DNA from: Actinomadura terrae
Lineage (GTDB): Bacteria > Actinomycetota > Actinomycetes > Streptosporangiales > Streptosporangiaceae
Assembly (NCBI RefSeq): GCF_022751215.1
Contig: NZ_JAICDG010000002.1
Span: 2,098,431-2,162,430 of the forward strand
Reading direction: 5' to 3'
Length of the DNA: 64,000 nucleotides
Shown here: positions 35,972-44,693 of the stretch, piece by piece
Position numbering within the stretch: the stretch's first letter is position 1
How the letters are laid out: the number at the start of each line of letters is the position of its first letter
Position numbers and translations under genes: made by a program
The notes under the pieces: model-generated
Seen by the model: the letters and a program-made list of their open reading frames with translations, nothing else
Told to the model about the DNA's origin: nothing
Database searches by the model: none

Positions 35972-37149
35972 ACGAGGCGAATGTCGGGTCTGTCGGCGGG
36001 TATCGCGACCGGGCGCTGTGGCAGAACGCGGTCGCCGGGCTGCGCCGGCTCGACTGGACGCTGTGCCTGACCGTGCTCGTGCTGTCGCTGATCGGCGCGC
36101 TGCTGGTCCGCTCGGCGACGTTCCAGCTGATGACCGACCAGGGCAAGGACCCGGAGGGCTTCCTCAAGCGGCACATGCTGAACCTGCTGATCGGGTTCGC
36201 GCTCGGCGGCCTCGTGACCGTGCTCGACTACCGGCTGCTGCGCGCCTACGTCCCGATCCTGTACGGGCTGGCCTGCGTGGGGCTGGTCGCCGTGCTCACC
36301 CCGCTCGGCTCGACGATCAACGGCTCGCACTCGTGGATCGTGGTCGGCGGCGGGTTCCAGGTGCAGCCGTCGGAGTTCGCCAAGGTCGGGCTCGTCGTGC
36401 TGCTCGCGATGATCCTCGGCGAGCCGCGCGACGGCGAGATCGGCCCGGGCCGCCGCGACGTGCTGCTCGCGCTCGCGCTCGCGGGCGTCCCGGCGGCGCT
36501 GATCATGCTCCAGCCCGACCTCGGCACGACGCTGGTGTTCACCGCCGTGGTGCTCGGCATGCTGGCGGTCTCGGGCGCCCGCAAGCGCTGGCTCGTCGGA
36601 CTGGTCGGCGGCGGCCTCGCCGCGGGCTTCGCGGTGTGGTTCTTCGGCCTGCTCAAGCCCTACCAGCTCGACCGGTTCACCGCGTTCATGGACCCCTCCG
36701 CCGACCCGCGCGGTGCCGGGTACAACGCCCAGCAGGCGCGGATCGCGATCGGCTCCGGCGGGACGTTCGGCAAGGGCCTGTTCAACGGCGAGCAGACCGG
36801 CGGGCACTTCGTCCCCGAGCAGCAGACCGACTTCATCTTCACGGTCGCGGGGGAGGAGCTCGGCTTCGTCGGCGCCGCCGTGATCATCCTTCTGCTCGGC
36901 GTCGTGCTGTGGCGCGGGCTGCGCATCGCGTCCCAGGCCGCCGACCTGTTCGGCACGCTGGTCGCGACCGGGGTGGTGTGCTGGCTGGCGTTCCAGACGT
37001 TCGAGAACGTCGGGATGACGGTCGGGATCATGCCGATCACCGGGTTGCCGCTGCCGTTCGTGTCCTACGGCGGCTCCGCCACGTTCGCGAACATGATCGC
37101 CTTCGGGCTGCTCCAGGCGGTACACGTCCGCCGCAGGCCCTTCGACTGA
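35968..37149 (+). CDS. rodA: SEDS peptidoglycan polymerase RodA
   Basis: 393 residues, about ten membrane helices. Conserved SEDS features include GSHSWIVVGGGFQVQPSEFAKVGLV, LQPDLGTTLVF, the active-site loop near PEQQTDFIFTVAGEELGFVG, and the GLPLPFVSYGGSA end. It polymerises glycan strands with the class B PBP. The GTG overlaps the mrdA stop. A GC hairpin (37161-37176) without T-run may end the operon. Confidence 0.96.
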   Translation: MNEANVGSVGGYRDRALWQNAVAGLRRLDWTLCLTVLVLSLIGALLVRSATFQLMTDQGKDPEGFLKRHMLNLLIGFALGGLVTVLDYRLLRAYVPILYGLACVGLVAVLTPLGSTINGSHSWIVVGGGFQVQPSEFAKVGLVVLLAMILGEPRDGEIGPGRRDVLLALALAGVPAALIMLQPDLGTTLVFTAVVLGMLAVSGARKRWLVGLVGGGLAAGFAVWFFGLLKPYQLDRFTAFMDPSADPRGAGYNAQQARIAIGSGGTFGKGLFNGEQTGGHFVPEQQTDFIFTVAGEELGFVGAAVIILLLGVVLWRGLRIASQAADLFGTLVATGVVCWLAFQTFENVGMTVGIMPITGLPLPFVSYGGSATFANMIAFGLLQAVHVRRRPFD

Positions 37150-37229
37150 CCGGCCGGACGGGGCGGGTGCCCGCCCGCGCGGCGGTAGGCTGGACGTTCG
37201 CCCATGGCCCCACCACGGAGGACACCGCC

Positions 37230-39152
37230 ATGCCCGTCCAGTCGATCTTCCCGCGACTGGAGCCGCTGCTCCCGCGCGTGCAAAAGCCGATCCAGTACGT
37301 CGGTGGGGAGTTGAACTCCCAGGTCAAGGACTGGGACGAGGCCGAGGTCCGGTGGGCGCTGATGTACCCGGACGCCTACGAGGTCGGGCTGCCGAACCAG
37401 GGCGTCCAGATCCTCTACGAGATCCTCAACGAGCGCGACGGCGTCCTCGCGGAGCGGACCTACTCGGTCTGGCCCGACATGGAGGCCGTCATGCGCGAGC
37501 ACGGCCTCCCGCAGTTCACCGTGGACGCGCACCGTCCGGTCGCGGCGTTCGACGTGTTCGGCGTGTCGTTCTCCACCGAGCTCGGCTACACCAACCTGCT
37601 GACCGCGCTCGACCTCGCCGGTATCCCGCTGCGCGCCGCCGACCGGGGCGAGGAGCACCCGATCGTGCTGGCGGGCGGGCACGCCGCGTTCAACCCCGAG
37701 CCGATCGCCGACTTCCTCGACGCCGCCGTCCTGGGCGATGGCGAGGAGGTCGCGCTGGCGATCACCGAAGTGATCCGCGAGTGGAAGGCCGAGGGCCGCC
37801 CCGACGGGCGGGACGGGCTGCTGCTGCGCCTCGCCGCGTCCGGCGGCGTGTACGTGCCGCGCTTCTACGACGTGACCTACCTGCCGGACGGGCGGATCCA
37901 GCGGGTCGCGCCGAACCGTCCGGGCGTGCCGTGGCGGGTCGAGAAGCACACGGTCATGGACCTCGACCAGTGGCCCTACCCGAGGAAGCCGCTGGTCCCG
38001 CTCGCCGAGACCGTGCACGAGCGGTTCAGCGTCGAGATCTTCCGCGGCTGCACCCGGGGCTGCCGGTTCTGCCAGGCCGGGATGATCACCCGTCCGGTGC
38101 GGGAGCGGTCGATCACCACGATCGGCGCGATGGTCGAGCAGGGCCTGTCGGAGTCGGGCTTCCAGGAGGTCGGGCTGCTCAGCCTGTCCAGCGCCGACCA
38201 CAGCGAGATCGGCGAGGTCGCCAAGGGGCTCGCCGACCGCTACGAGGGCACCAACACCTCGCTCTCGCTCCCCTCCACCCGCGTGGACGCCTTCAACATC
38301 ACGCTCGCCAACGAGTTCTCGCGCGGCGGGCGGCGCTCCGGGCTGACGTTCGCGCCCGAGGGCGGCTCCGAGCGGATGCGCAAGGTGATCAACAAGATGG
38401 TCACCGAGGACGACCTGATCCGCACCGTCGGCACCGCCTACGCCAACGGCTGGCGGCAGGTCAAGCTGTACTTCATGTGCGGGCTGCCCACCGAGGAGGA
38501 CGAGGACGTCCTCGCGATCGCCGGGATGGCCCGCCGCGTCATCCAGGCCGGGCGCGAGGCCACCGGCCGCAAGGACATCCGCTGCACGGTGTCCATCGGC
38601 GGGTTCGTCCCGAAGCCGCACACCCCCTTCCAGTGGGCCGCCCAGTGCGACCACGAGACCGTCGACCGCCGCCTGCACGCGCTCAAGGACGCCCTGCGCG
38701 CCGACCGCGAGTACGGCCGCGCGATCGGGCTGCGCTACCACGACGGCCGCCCGTCCATCGTCGAGGGCCTGCTCTCGCGCGGCGACCGGCGGGTCGGCGA
38801 GGTCATCCGCGCCGTCTGGGAGGACGGCGGCCGCTTCGACGGCTGGAGCGAGCACTTCTCCTACGAGCGCTGGACGGCCGCCGCCGCCAAGGTCTTCGCC
38901 GGTCAGCCCGTCGACCTCGACTGGTACACGGTCCGCGAGCGCGACGAGGTCGAAGTGCTCCCGTGGGACCACCTCGACGCCGGGCTCGACCGCGAGTGGC
39001 TCTGGCAGGACTGGCAGGACGCGGTCGAGGAGACCGAGGTCGAGGACTGCCGCTGGACGCCCTGCTACGACTGCGGCGTCTGCCCGACGATGGGCACCGA
39101 GATCCAGATCGGCCCCACGGGCAAGAAGCTGCTGCCGCTGTCGGTCGTCTGA
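37230..39152 (+). CDS. B12-binding domain radical SAM protein (TIGR03960 family)
   Basis: 640 residues. An N-terminal B12-binding-like domain (about 40-190; DVFGVSFSTELGYTNLLTALDLAGIPL) precedes a radical SAM core with the 4Fe-4S motif C274-x3-C278-x2-C281 in FRGCTRGCRFCQAG. The C-terminal region has a Cys cluster (DCRWTPCYDCGVCP) that could bind a second cluster. The reaction is unproven. It is always next to the TIGR03936 protein and usually upstream of RNase E/G in actinobacteria, which hints at RNA modification (inference). GGAGG precedes the ATG; TAGGCT (37186-37191) is a plausible -10. Confidence 0.9.
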   Translation: MPVQSIFPRLEPLLPRVQKPIQYVGGELNSQVKDWDEAEVRWALMYPDAYEVGLPNQGVQILYEILNERDGVLAERTYSVWPDMEAVMREHGLPQFTVDAHRPVAAFDVFGVSFSTELGYTNLLTALDLAGIPLRAADRGEEHPIVLAGGHAAFNPEPIADFLDAAVLGDGEEVALAITEVIREWKAEGRPDGRDGLLLRLAASGGVYVPRFYDVTYLPDGRIQRVAPNRPGVPWRVEKHTVMDLDQWPYPRKPLVPLAETVHERFSVEIFRGCTRGCRFCQAGMITRPVRERSITTIGAMVEQGLSESGFQEVGLLSLSSADHSEIGEVAKGLADRYEGTNTSLSLPSTRVDAFNITLANEFSRGGRRSGLTFAPEGGSERMRKVINKMVTEDDLIRTVGTAYANGWRQVKLYFMCGLPTEEDEDVLAIAGMARRVIQAGREATGRKDIRCTVSIGGFVPKPHTPFQWAAQCDHETVDRRLHALKDALRADREYGRAIGLRYHDGRPSIVEGLLSRGDRRVGEVIRAVWEDGGRFDGWSEHFSYERWTAAAAKVFAGQPVDLDWYTVRERDEVEVLPWDHLDAGLDREWLWQDWQDAVEETEVEDCRWTPCYDCGVCPTMGTEIQIGPTGKKLLPLSVV

Positions 39153-39374
39153 AACCGGACGCGGAGGGCGCCCGGAGGGCGGCTCCGCCTCGCGTATGCC
39201 CAGGCCGAACGGGATTCGACCGGGCCTGAACCGGCCGCGCGGAACGCCCTGAGCTGCGGGGCTTGCGCCCGACCGGCCCCGGCCGGGGGCGAAACGGCGC
39301 GCCGGGCCCCGTACTCTATAGGGAGACGTTTTCGACTCGACCACGAGTAGGAAGGACGAAGAGCCCTGGCACCC

Positions 39375-40250
39375 ATGCCGGAGGGACCGGCCCCGGTCCC
39401 CGTGATCCAGCGCCTTCGGGTCCGCTACGCCAAGCGGGGCAGGCTGCGGTTCACGAGCCACCGCGACATCTCCCGGGCCGTGGAACGCGCCGTGCGGCGT
39501 GCCGGGATACCTGTCGCGTTCAGCGCCGGATTCACCCCCCACCCGAAGATCTCGTACGCGGGTGCGGCGGCGACGGGGGTGGCCAGCGAGGCCGAGTACC
39601 TTGAGATCGGGCTCACCGAGACCCGCGACCCTGCGCGGGTGCGGGACGAGCTCGACGCCGCACTGCCCGCCGGGCTCGACATCCTGGATGTCGTACCGGT
39701 CCGGGCGGGACGCGCCGGGGACGCGCCGGTCAAACCGGGCGCGTTCGCCGATCGGCTCCAGGCGTCCCGGTGGCGGATCCGGCTGGACGGGGTGTCGCAC
39801 GACGACGCCGCCGCGGCCGTCGCCGCCTTCCTGGACGCCGGCGAGATCGAGGTGGAGCGCCTCACCAAGAAGGGGCGGCGCCGGTTCGACGTGCGCGCCG
39901 CCGTCCACGCGCTGGAGGCACAGTCCCCGGAGCTGGACCGGCGCGCCGCGGAGGCGGCGGATGCCCCTTGTGCGATACTTCGAATGGTTGTTCGGCATTC
40001 CACACCCGCCGTACGACCCGACGACATCCTCACCGGACTGCGCCAGGTCGCCGACCTCGCGCCGCCGTCACCGCCACTGGTGACCAGGCTGGCGCAGGGG
40101 CCCCTCGACGCGGCCACCGGTGGCCTCGCGGATCCCCTGGATCCCGACCGGGAGAACGGCCTGCCGTCCGGCGACGACGCCGAGACGGCGCGCGACCGCG
40201 CGCGGCCGCAGCCCGGGGACGCCGCGAGCGCGGATGCCGTCAGCGCCTGA
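39375..40250 (+). CDS. Radical SAM-linked protein (DUF2344, TIGR03936 family)
   Basis: 291 residues. The N-terminal half matches the family: LRVRYAKRGRLRFTSHRDISRAVERAVRRAGIPVAFSAGFTPHPKISYAGAAATGVASEAEYLEI. The last roughly 60 residues are acidic, disordered and species-specific. It is fused to the radical SAM partner in some bacteria, so the two proteins probably act as one enzyme. In this genome they are separate genes, 222 bases apart. GGAAGG occurs upstream of the ATG. Confidence 0.9.
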   Translation: MPEGPAPVPVIQRLRVRYAKRGRLRFTSHRDISRAVERAVRRAGIPVAFSAGFTPHPKISYAGAAATGVASEAEYLEIGLTETRDPARVRDELDAALPAGLDILDVVPVRAGRAGDAPVKPGAFADRLQASRWRIRLDGVSHDDAAAAVAAFLDAGEIEVERLTKKGRRRFDVRAAVHALEAQSPELDRRAAEAADAPCAILRMVVRHSTPAVRPDDILTGLRQVADLAPPSPPLVTRLAQGPLDAATGGLADPLDPDRENGLPSGDDAETARDRARPQPGDAASADAVSA

Positions 40251-40368
40251 CCGTGGGACCGAAGCCGTGGCGACACGGAACCGGGCCGCAGGGGACGGTC
40301 GGCGCACCCCCGACGACTTCGTCGTCACCACCGGGCGACCGTCCGGCAGTGGCGACACCGACGACTGA
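40234..40368 (+). CDS. Possible 44-codon ORF between the DUF2344 gene and rne
   Basis: An ATG inside the last codons of the preceding gene opens a 44-codon frame (MPSAPDRGTEAVATRNRAAG...DTDD) that runs through most of the 206-base gap with G/C-rich third positions. The peptide is hydrophilic and low in complexity, and I know no homologue. It may be a random open frame, which is common at this GC content. Confidence 0.2.
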   Translation: MPSAPDRGTEAVATRNRAAGDGRRTPDDFVVTTGRPSGSGDTDD

Positions 40369-40456
40369 CGGAGCGCTCCCGCGCGGCGCACCGCCCCGAT
40401 CCGCCCCCTGGCGGAACAGGCGGTCGCGCCCGGGAGCCTGACGGGAGATTGCCCGG

Positions 40457-43400
40457 ATGCTAGACAACGAAGCCGATTCGGCGACCGATAACGAGACCAC
40501 CGACACCACCGCGCCCAGCGTGACCACGCGTACCCGGCGGCGCGCGAGCCGTCCCGCGGGGCCCCCGCCGGACGTGGAGGACACGCCCGCGCAGGCCAAG
40601 ACGGGGGAGCCCGCTCCCAGCGGCACCGGCTCCGCCCCGTCCGCCGACGCGGGGGGCGAGCCCGAGGCGGGACGGCAGGTGACGCGCGGGCGGCGCACCT
40701 CCGCGGCGCGGGCGAGCGCCGCCACCGCGACCGAGGCCACCGTGCCTGAGGCCGCCGCATCCGACGCCGCCGCATCCGACGCCGCCGCGCCCGAGGCCGC
40801 CGCGCCCGAGGCCTCCGCGCCCGAGCAGGGCGAGGAGGCGGCGCCGGTGAAGAAGACCACGCGGACGCGGACCCGCGCCAAGAGCGGCGCGGCCAAGGCC
40901 GAGGAGACCGGCAAGGGCGAGGAGACCGCCGAGCCGGTGCCGCTGACCGGGGCCGAGACGTCCCCGGCCGCCGAGACGCCGAAGGGCGAAGCGCCGGAGG
41001 CCCCGGCGGAGAAGGCTGAGAAGCCGGAGAAGACGTCCACCACCCGGACGCGGACGCGCCGCCGCACGAGCGCCGCCGCCCCGCCCGTCACCCCCGACGA
41101 GCCGGACGTGCCCGCCGCGCCGATCGTGCCGGAGGTCCCGGCCGTGCCGGGCACCGGCGGCGAGCCGGACGCGTCCCGGGTGTCGGAGACCGAGCCCGCG
41201 AGCGGCGTCGGCGTGCCCGGCGTGATGTTCCAGCCGCCGATGGTCGTGTTCCAGCCGCCGCAGCCGAAGGCCGAGACGCCCGTGCGGCCCAAGGACGAGC
41301 CGAAGGCCGAGGAGCCCGCGGCCGACCAGGCCGAGCCCGGGCCGGCCGGGCCCGACGACGAGGACGACGGCGAGGACCGCCCGTCCCGGCGCCGCCGCCG
41401 CAGGGGCGGCCGCGGCCGCGGCCGTGGCCGGGACGGCCTCGAGGACGACGCGCACGCCGACGACGGCGCCGAGGCCGAGGACGCGGGCGAACCCCGCGAC
41501 TCCCGCGAGTCCAAGGACGCCAAGGACGGCAAGGACGCCAAGGACGAGCAGCCCGCCAAGGCACCGAAGACGACCAAGGCCGCGAAGGCCAAGGCCGCCA
41601 AGGAGGCCAAGGACGCGGCGAAGGAGGCCGCCAAGGCCGAGCAGGACGAGGCGGACGACGACGAGGGCGACGGCCAGGGCGCGACGAGCCGCCGGCGCCG
41701 CCGCCGCAGGCGCCGGTCCGGCGCCGACGGCGAGGCCGGGGTGCAGGACGACCCGCCGAACACCGTCGTGCACGTCCGCGACGCCCGCGCGGTCGAGGAC
41801 GAGGTCCAGTCCGTCCGGGGCTCGACCCGGCTGGAGGCCAAGAAGCAGCGTCGCCGCGAGGGCCGCGAGCAGGGCCGCCGCCGCCCGCCGGTGATCACCG
41901 AGGCCGAGTTCCTGGCGCGCCGCGAGTCGGTCGAGCGGGTCATGGTGGTGCGGCAGGAGGGCGAGCGCACGCAGATCGCCGTCCTGGAGGACGACGTCCT
42001 CGTCGAGCACTACGTCAACCGCGCGACCCACCAGTCGTACGTGGGCAACGTCTACCTCGGCAAGGTCCAGAACGTGCTGCCGTCGATGGAGGCGGCGTTC
42101 GTCGACATCGGCAAGGGCCGCAACGCGGTCCTGTACGCGGGCGAGGTCAACTGGGACGTCGCCGGCCTGGAGGGCCAGCCGCGCCGCATCGAGTCCGCGC
42201 TGAAGTCGGGCCAGTCGGTGCTCGTGCAGGTCACCAAGGACCCGCTCGGCCACAAGGGCGCCCGGCTGACCAGCCAGGTCTCGCTGCCCGGCCGCTACCT
42301 GGTCTACGTCCCCGACGGTTCGATGACCGGCATCAGCCGCAAGCTCCCCGACAAGGAGCGCAGCCGCCTCAAGTCGATCCTGAAGAAGGTCATGCCGGAG
42401 AACGCGGGCGTGATCGTCCGCACGGCGGCCGAGGGCGCGACCGAGGAGGAGCTGGCCCGGGACGTCTCGCGCCTCGCCGCGCAGTGGGACAACATCCAGA
42501 AGAAGGTCAAGGGCGCGTCGGCGCCGTCGCTGCTGTACGGGGAGCCCGACCTCACGATCCGCGTCGTCCGCGACATCTTCAACGAGGACTTCACCAAGCT
42601 CGTGGTGTCCGGCGGCGACGCCTGGGACACGGTCTCGGACTACGTCCAGTACGTCGCGCCGCACCTCGCCGACCGGGTCGAGCGGTGGGACGGCGCGCAG
42701 GACGTCCTCGGCGCGTTCCGCGTGGACGAGCAGATCGCCAAGGCGCTGGACCGCAAGGTCTGGCTGCCCTCGGGCGGCTCGCTGGTGATCGACCGGACCG
42801 AGGCGATGACGGTCATCGACGTCAACACCGGCAAGTTCACCGGGCAGGGCGGCAACCTGGAGGAGACCGTCACCCGCAACAACCTGGAGGCGGCGGAGGA
42901 GATCGTCCGCCAGCTCCGGCTGCGCGATATCGGCGGCATCGTCGTGATCGACTTCATCGACATGGTGCTGGAGAACAACCGCGACCTGGTGCTGCGCCGG
43001 CTCGTGGAGTGCCTGTCGCGCGACCGCACCAAGCACCAGGTCGCCGAGGTCACCTCGCTCGGCCTGGTCCAGATGACCCGCAAGCGCGTCGGGCAGGGCC
43101 TGCTGGAGGCGTTCTCGGAGACCTGCGAGTCGTGCAACGGGCGCGGCATCCACGTCCACCTGTCGCCGGTCGAGCCGAAGCCCGACAAGGCGGCGGGCAA
43201 GGAGACCGGGCGTCGCCGCAAGCGCAAGGGCGAGGTCGAGCGGGCCGTCGAGGAGAAGCTCGCCAAGCACGACGCGAAGGCCGAGCCGAAGGCCGAGGAC
43301 GAGCCGGAGCAGCGCGAGGAGCCGGAGGCGGCGCGTCCGGCGCGGGCGCGGGCGAAGAAGTCCGGCCCCGCCAAGCGGCCCGCCGGCCCGCCGCCCGACG

Positions 43401-43699
43401 TCGACGCCGAGGAGGCCCCGGCGCAGGCCGCCGTGGAGGCCGCCCAGGCTGCGGCGGAGGCGGCCGACGCCCCGCCCGGCACCCTGGACGCGGCGGAGCC
43501 GGTCACGGTCAACGGGGCGGCGCCCGCCGCCGAGTCGAACGGCGTGGACGCGAACGGCGCGGCCCCCGCGGCGTCCGCTTCCGCTTCGGACGAGGCCGCC
43601 GACGGCGCCGAGGAGGGCGCCGGCACACGGCGCCGCCGCACCCGCCGTCCCCGCGCCACCGCGCAGGCCGCCGCCGAGTCCGGGGACGCCGACGCCTGA
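40457..43699 (+). CDS. rne: Ribonuclease E/G family endoribonuclease
   Basis: 1080 residues. The catalytic core is central: an S1 domain (about 493-575; THQSYVGNVYLGKVQNVLPSMEAAFVDIG), then the RNase H/DNase I-like region with DVNTGKFTGQGG near 788 and DIGGIVVIDFIDM near 830 carrying the metal-binding Asp residues, and the zinc-link motif CESCNGRG near 890. The first roughly 490 and last 180 residues are disordered, rich in Ala, Glu, Pro and Lys, with basic RRRRRRGGRGRGRGRD and RRRRRRRRRSG patches. This middle-core plan is typical of actinobacterial RNase E. It starts a conserved block with rplU, rpmA and obgE, but a terminator-like hairpin follows. Confidence 0.95.
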   Translation: MLDNEADSATDNETTDTTAPSVTTRTRRRASRPAGPPPDVEDTPAQAKTGEPAPSGTGSAPSADAGGEPEAGRQVTRGRRTSAARASAATATEATVPEAAASDAAASDAAAPEAAAPEASAPEQGEEAAPVKKTTRTRTRAKSGAAKAEETGKGEETAEPVPLTGAETSPAAETPKGEAPEAPAEKAEKPEKTSTTRTRTRRRTSAAAPPVTPDEPDVPAAPIVPEVPAVPGTGGEPDASRVSETEPASGVGVPGVMFQPPMVVFQPPQPKAETPVRPKDEPKAEEPAADQAEPGPAGPDDEDDGEDRPSRRRRRRGGRGRGRGRDGLEDDAHADDGAEAEDAGEPRDSRESKDAKDGKDAKDEQPAKAPKTTKAAKAKAAKEAKDAAKEAAKAEQDEADDDEGDGQGATSRRRRRRRRRSGADGEAGVQDDPPNTVVHVRDARAVEDEVQSVRGSTRLEAKKQRRREGREQGRRRPPVITEAEFLARRESVERVMVVRQEGERTQIAVLEDDVLVEHYVNRATHQSYVGNVYLGKVQNVLPSMEAAFVDIGKGRNAVLYAGEVNWDVAGLEGQPRRIESALKSGQSVLVQVTKDPLGHKGARLTSQVSLPGRYLVYVPDGSMTGISRKLPDKERSRLKSILKKVMPENAGVIVRTAAEGATEEELARDVSRLAAQWDNIQKKVKGASAPSLLYGEPDLTIRVVRDIFNEDFTKLVVSGGDAWDTVSDYVQYVAPHLADRVERWDGAQDVLGAFRVDEQIAKALDRKVWLPSGGSLVIDRTEAMTVIDVNTGKFTGQGGNLEETVTRNNLEAAEEIVRQLRLRDIGGIVVIDFIDMVLENNRDLVLRRLVECLSRDRTKHQVAEVTSLGLVQMTRKRVGQGLLEAFSETCESCNGRGIHVHLSPVEPKPDKAAGKETGRRRKRKGEVERAVEEKLAKHDAKAEPKAEDEPEQREEPEAARPARARAKKSGPAKRPAGPPPDVDAEEAPAQAAVEAAQAAAEAADAPPGTLDAAEPVTVNGAAPAAESNGVDANGAAPAASASASDEAADGAEEGAGTRRRRTRRPRATAQAAAESGDADA

Positions 43700-43708
43700 C
43701 CCCGGGAG

Positions 43709-43741
43709 CCCTGGCCGGACGCGTTCGCGTTCCGGTCAGGG
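43709..43741 (+). terminator. Terminator-like hairpin after rne
   Basis: CCCTGGCCGGACGCG pairs with CGTTCCGGTCAGGG, allowing one bulge and a G-T pair, just after the stop codon. TAGGCT (43749-43754) follows and may be the -10 for rplU-rpmA. The rest of the 307-base gap up to rplU has no gene I can support; it probably forms the ribosomal-protein leader. Confidence 0.6.
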
Positions 43742-44006
43742 CATCCGGTAGGCTTGTGGTTCGGCGCGCCGTGGGCGCGCCAGCCGACCATGCACCGCGA
43801 GCCCCCCTCCGGGGCACGTCCGGTGCGCCCCGCCGATCCGGTAGGGACGAGCGGGGACAAGCAGGGATGAGCAGAGAGCGCCAGGGGTCTCCTCTGGTGT
43901 GCCGCCTCCGGCACCGCTGCCGGGGGTAGGCCCCCATCCGGGGGCTGGTGAGCCACGCGCGGGACCGGTTCAGTCCGGAAGCGCGCGCAGACGAAGGGTT
44001 TCCGCG

Positions 44007-44321
44007 GTGTACGCGATTGTCCGCGCAGGCGGCAGGCAGGAGAGGGTCGCGGTCGACGACGTGCTGACCGTCGACAAGCTGGCCGGTGAGGTCGGCTCGA
44101 CCGTCACGTTCCCGGCCGTGCTGGTCGTGGACGGCGACGACGTCGTCAGCGGCTCGGCCGACCTCGCGCGCTACGAGGTGACCGCCGAGATCCTCGGGGC
44201 CGTCAAGGGCCCGAAGATCAACATCATGCACTACCGGAACAAGACCGGGTACAAGCGGCGGATGGGTCACCGCCAGCCCTACACCGAGGTCAAGATCACC
44301 GGTATCAAGGCCGGGAAGTAA
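44007..44321 (+). CDS. rplU: 50S ribosomal protein L21
   Basis: 104 residues, full length. VYAIVRAGGRQERVAVDDVLTVDKL at the N terminus and the L21 signature near KNKTGYKRRMGHRQPYTEVKI at the C terminus are clear. The GTG start matches the conserved N terminus (usually MYAIV). It is co-transcribed with rpmA 12 bases downstream. Confidence 0.98.
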   Translation: MYAIVRAGGRQERVAVDDVLTVDKLAGEVGSTVTFPAVLVVDGDDVVSGSADLARYEVTAEILGAVKGPKINIMHYRNKTGYKRRMGHRQPYTEVKITGIKAGK

Positions 44322-44333
44322 GGGAGCGGTCAG

Positions 44334-44591
44334 ATGGCACACAAGAAGGGCGCGTCGTCCAGCCGTAACGGCCGCGACTCCAACGCCAAGCGCCTCGGCG
44401 TCAAGCGCTACGGCGGCCAGCTCGTCAACGCCGGCGAGATCATCGTCCGGCAGCGCGGCACCCACTTCCACCCCGGCCCCGGTGTCGGGCGCGGCGGCGA
44501 CGACACGCTGTTCGCGCTGGTCGCGGGCGCGGTCGAGTTCCGCCGCTACCGCGGCCGCAACGCGGTCGCGATCGTGCCGCCGGCGGAGTAG
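44334..44591 (+). CDS. rpmA: 50S ribosomal protein L27
   Basis: 85 residues. It begins MAHKKGASSSRNGRDSNAKRLGVK, the canonical mature-type N terminus that reaches the peptidyl-transferase centre, so no N-terminal processing as in Firmicutes is expected. VGRGGDDTLFALVAG closes the domain. GGGAG precedes the ATG. Confidence 0.98.
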   Translation: MAHKKGASSSRNGRDSNAKRLGVKRYGGQLVNAGEIIVRQRGTHFHPGPGVGRGGDDTLFALVAGAVEFRRYRGRNAVAIVPPAE

Positions 44592-44693
44592 TCCGCCTGC
44601 ACGAGACGTTCACCGAAGGGGCGGGCCGGAGACGGTCCGCCCCTTCGCCTTTTCACCGACTGATCGAGTCGCCCTGCACCGAGGAGAGTCACC

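Noticed and set aside
39310..39326. T7-promoter-like CTATAGGGAGA before the DUF2344 gene
   Set aside because: Only the initiation part matches; the upstream recognition half of a T7 promoter is absent. A chance match, at most a host -10 region.
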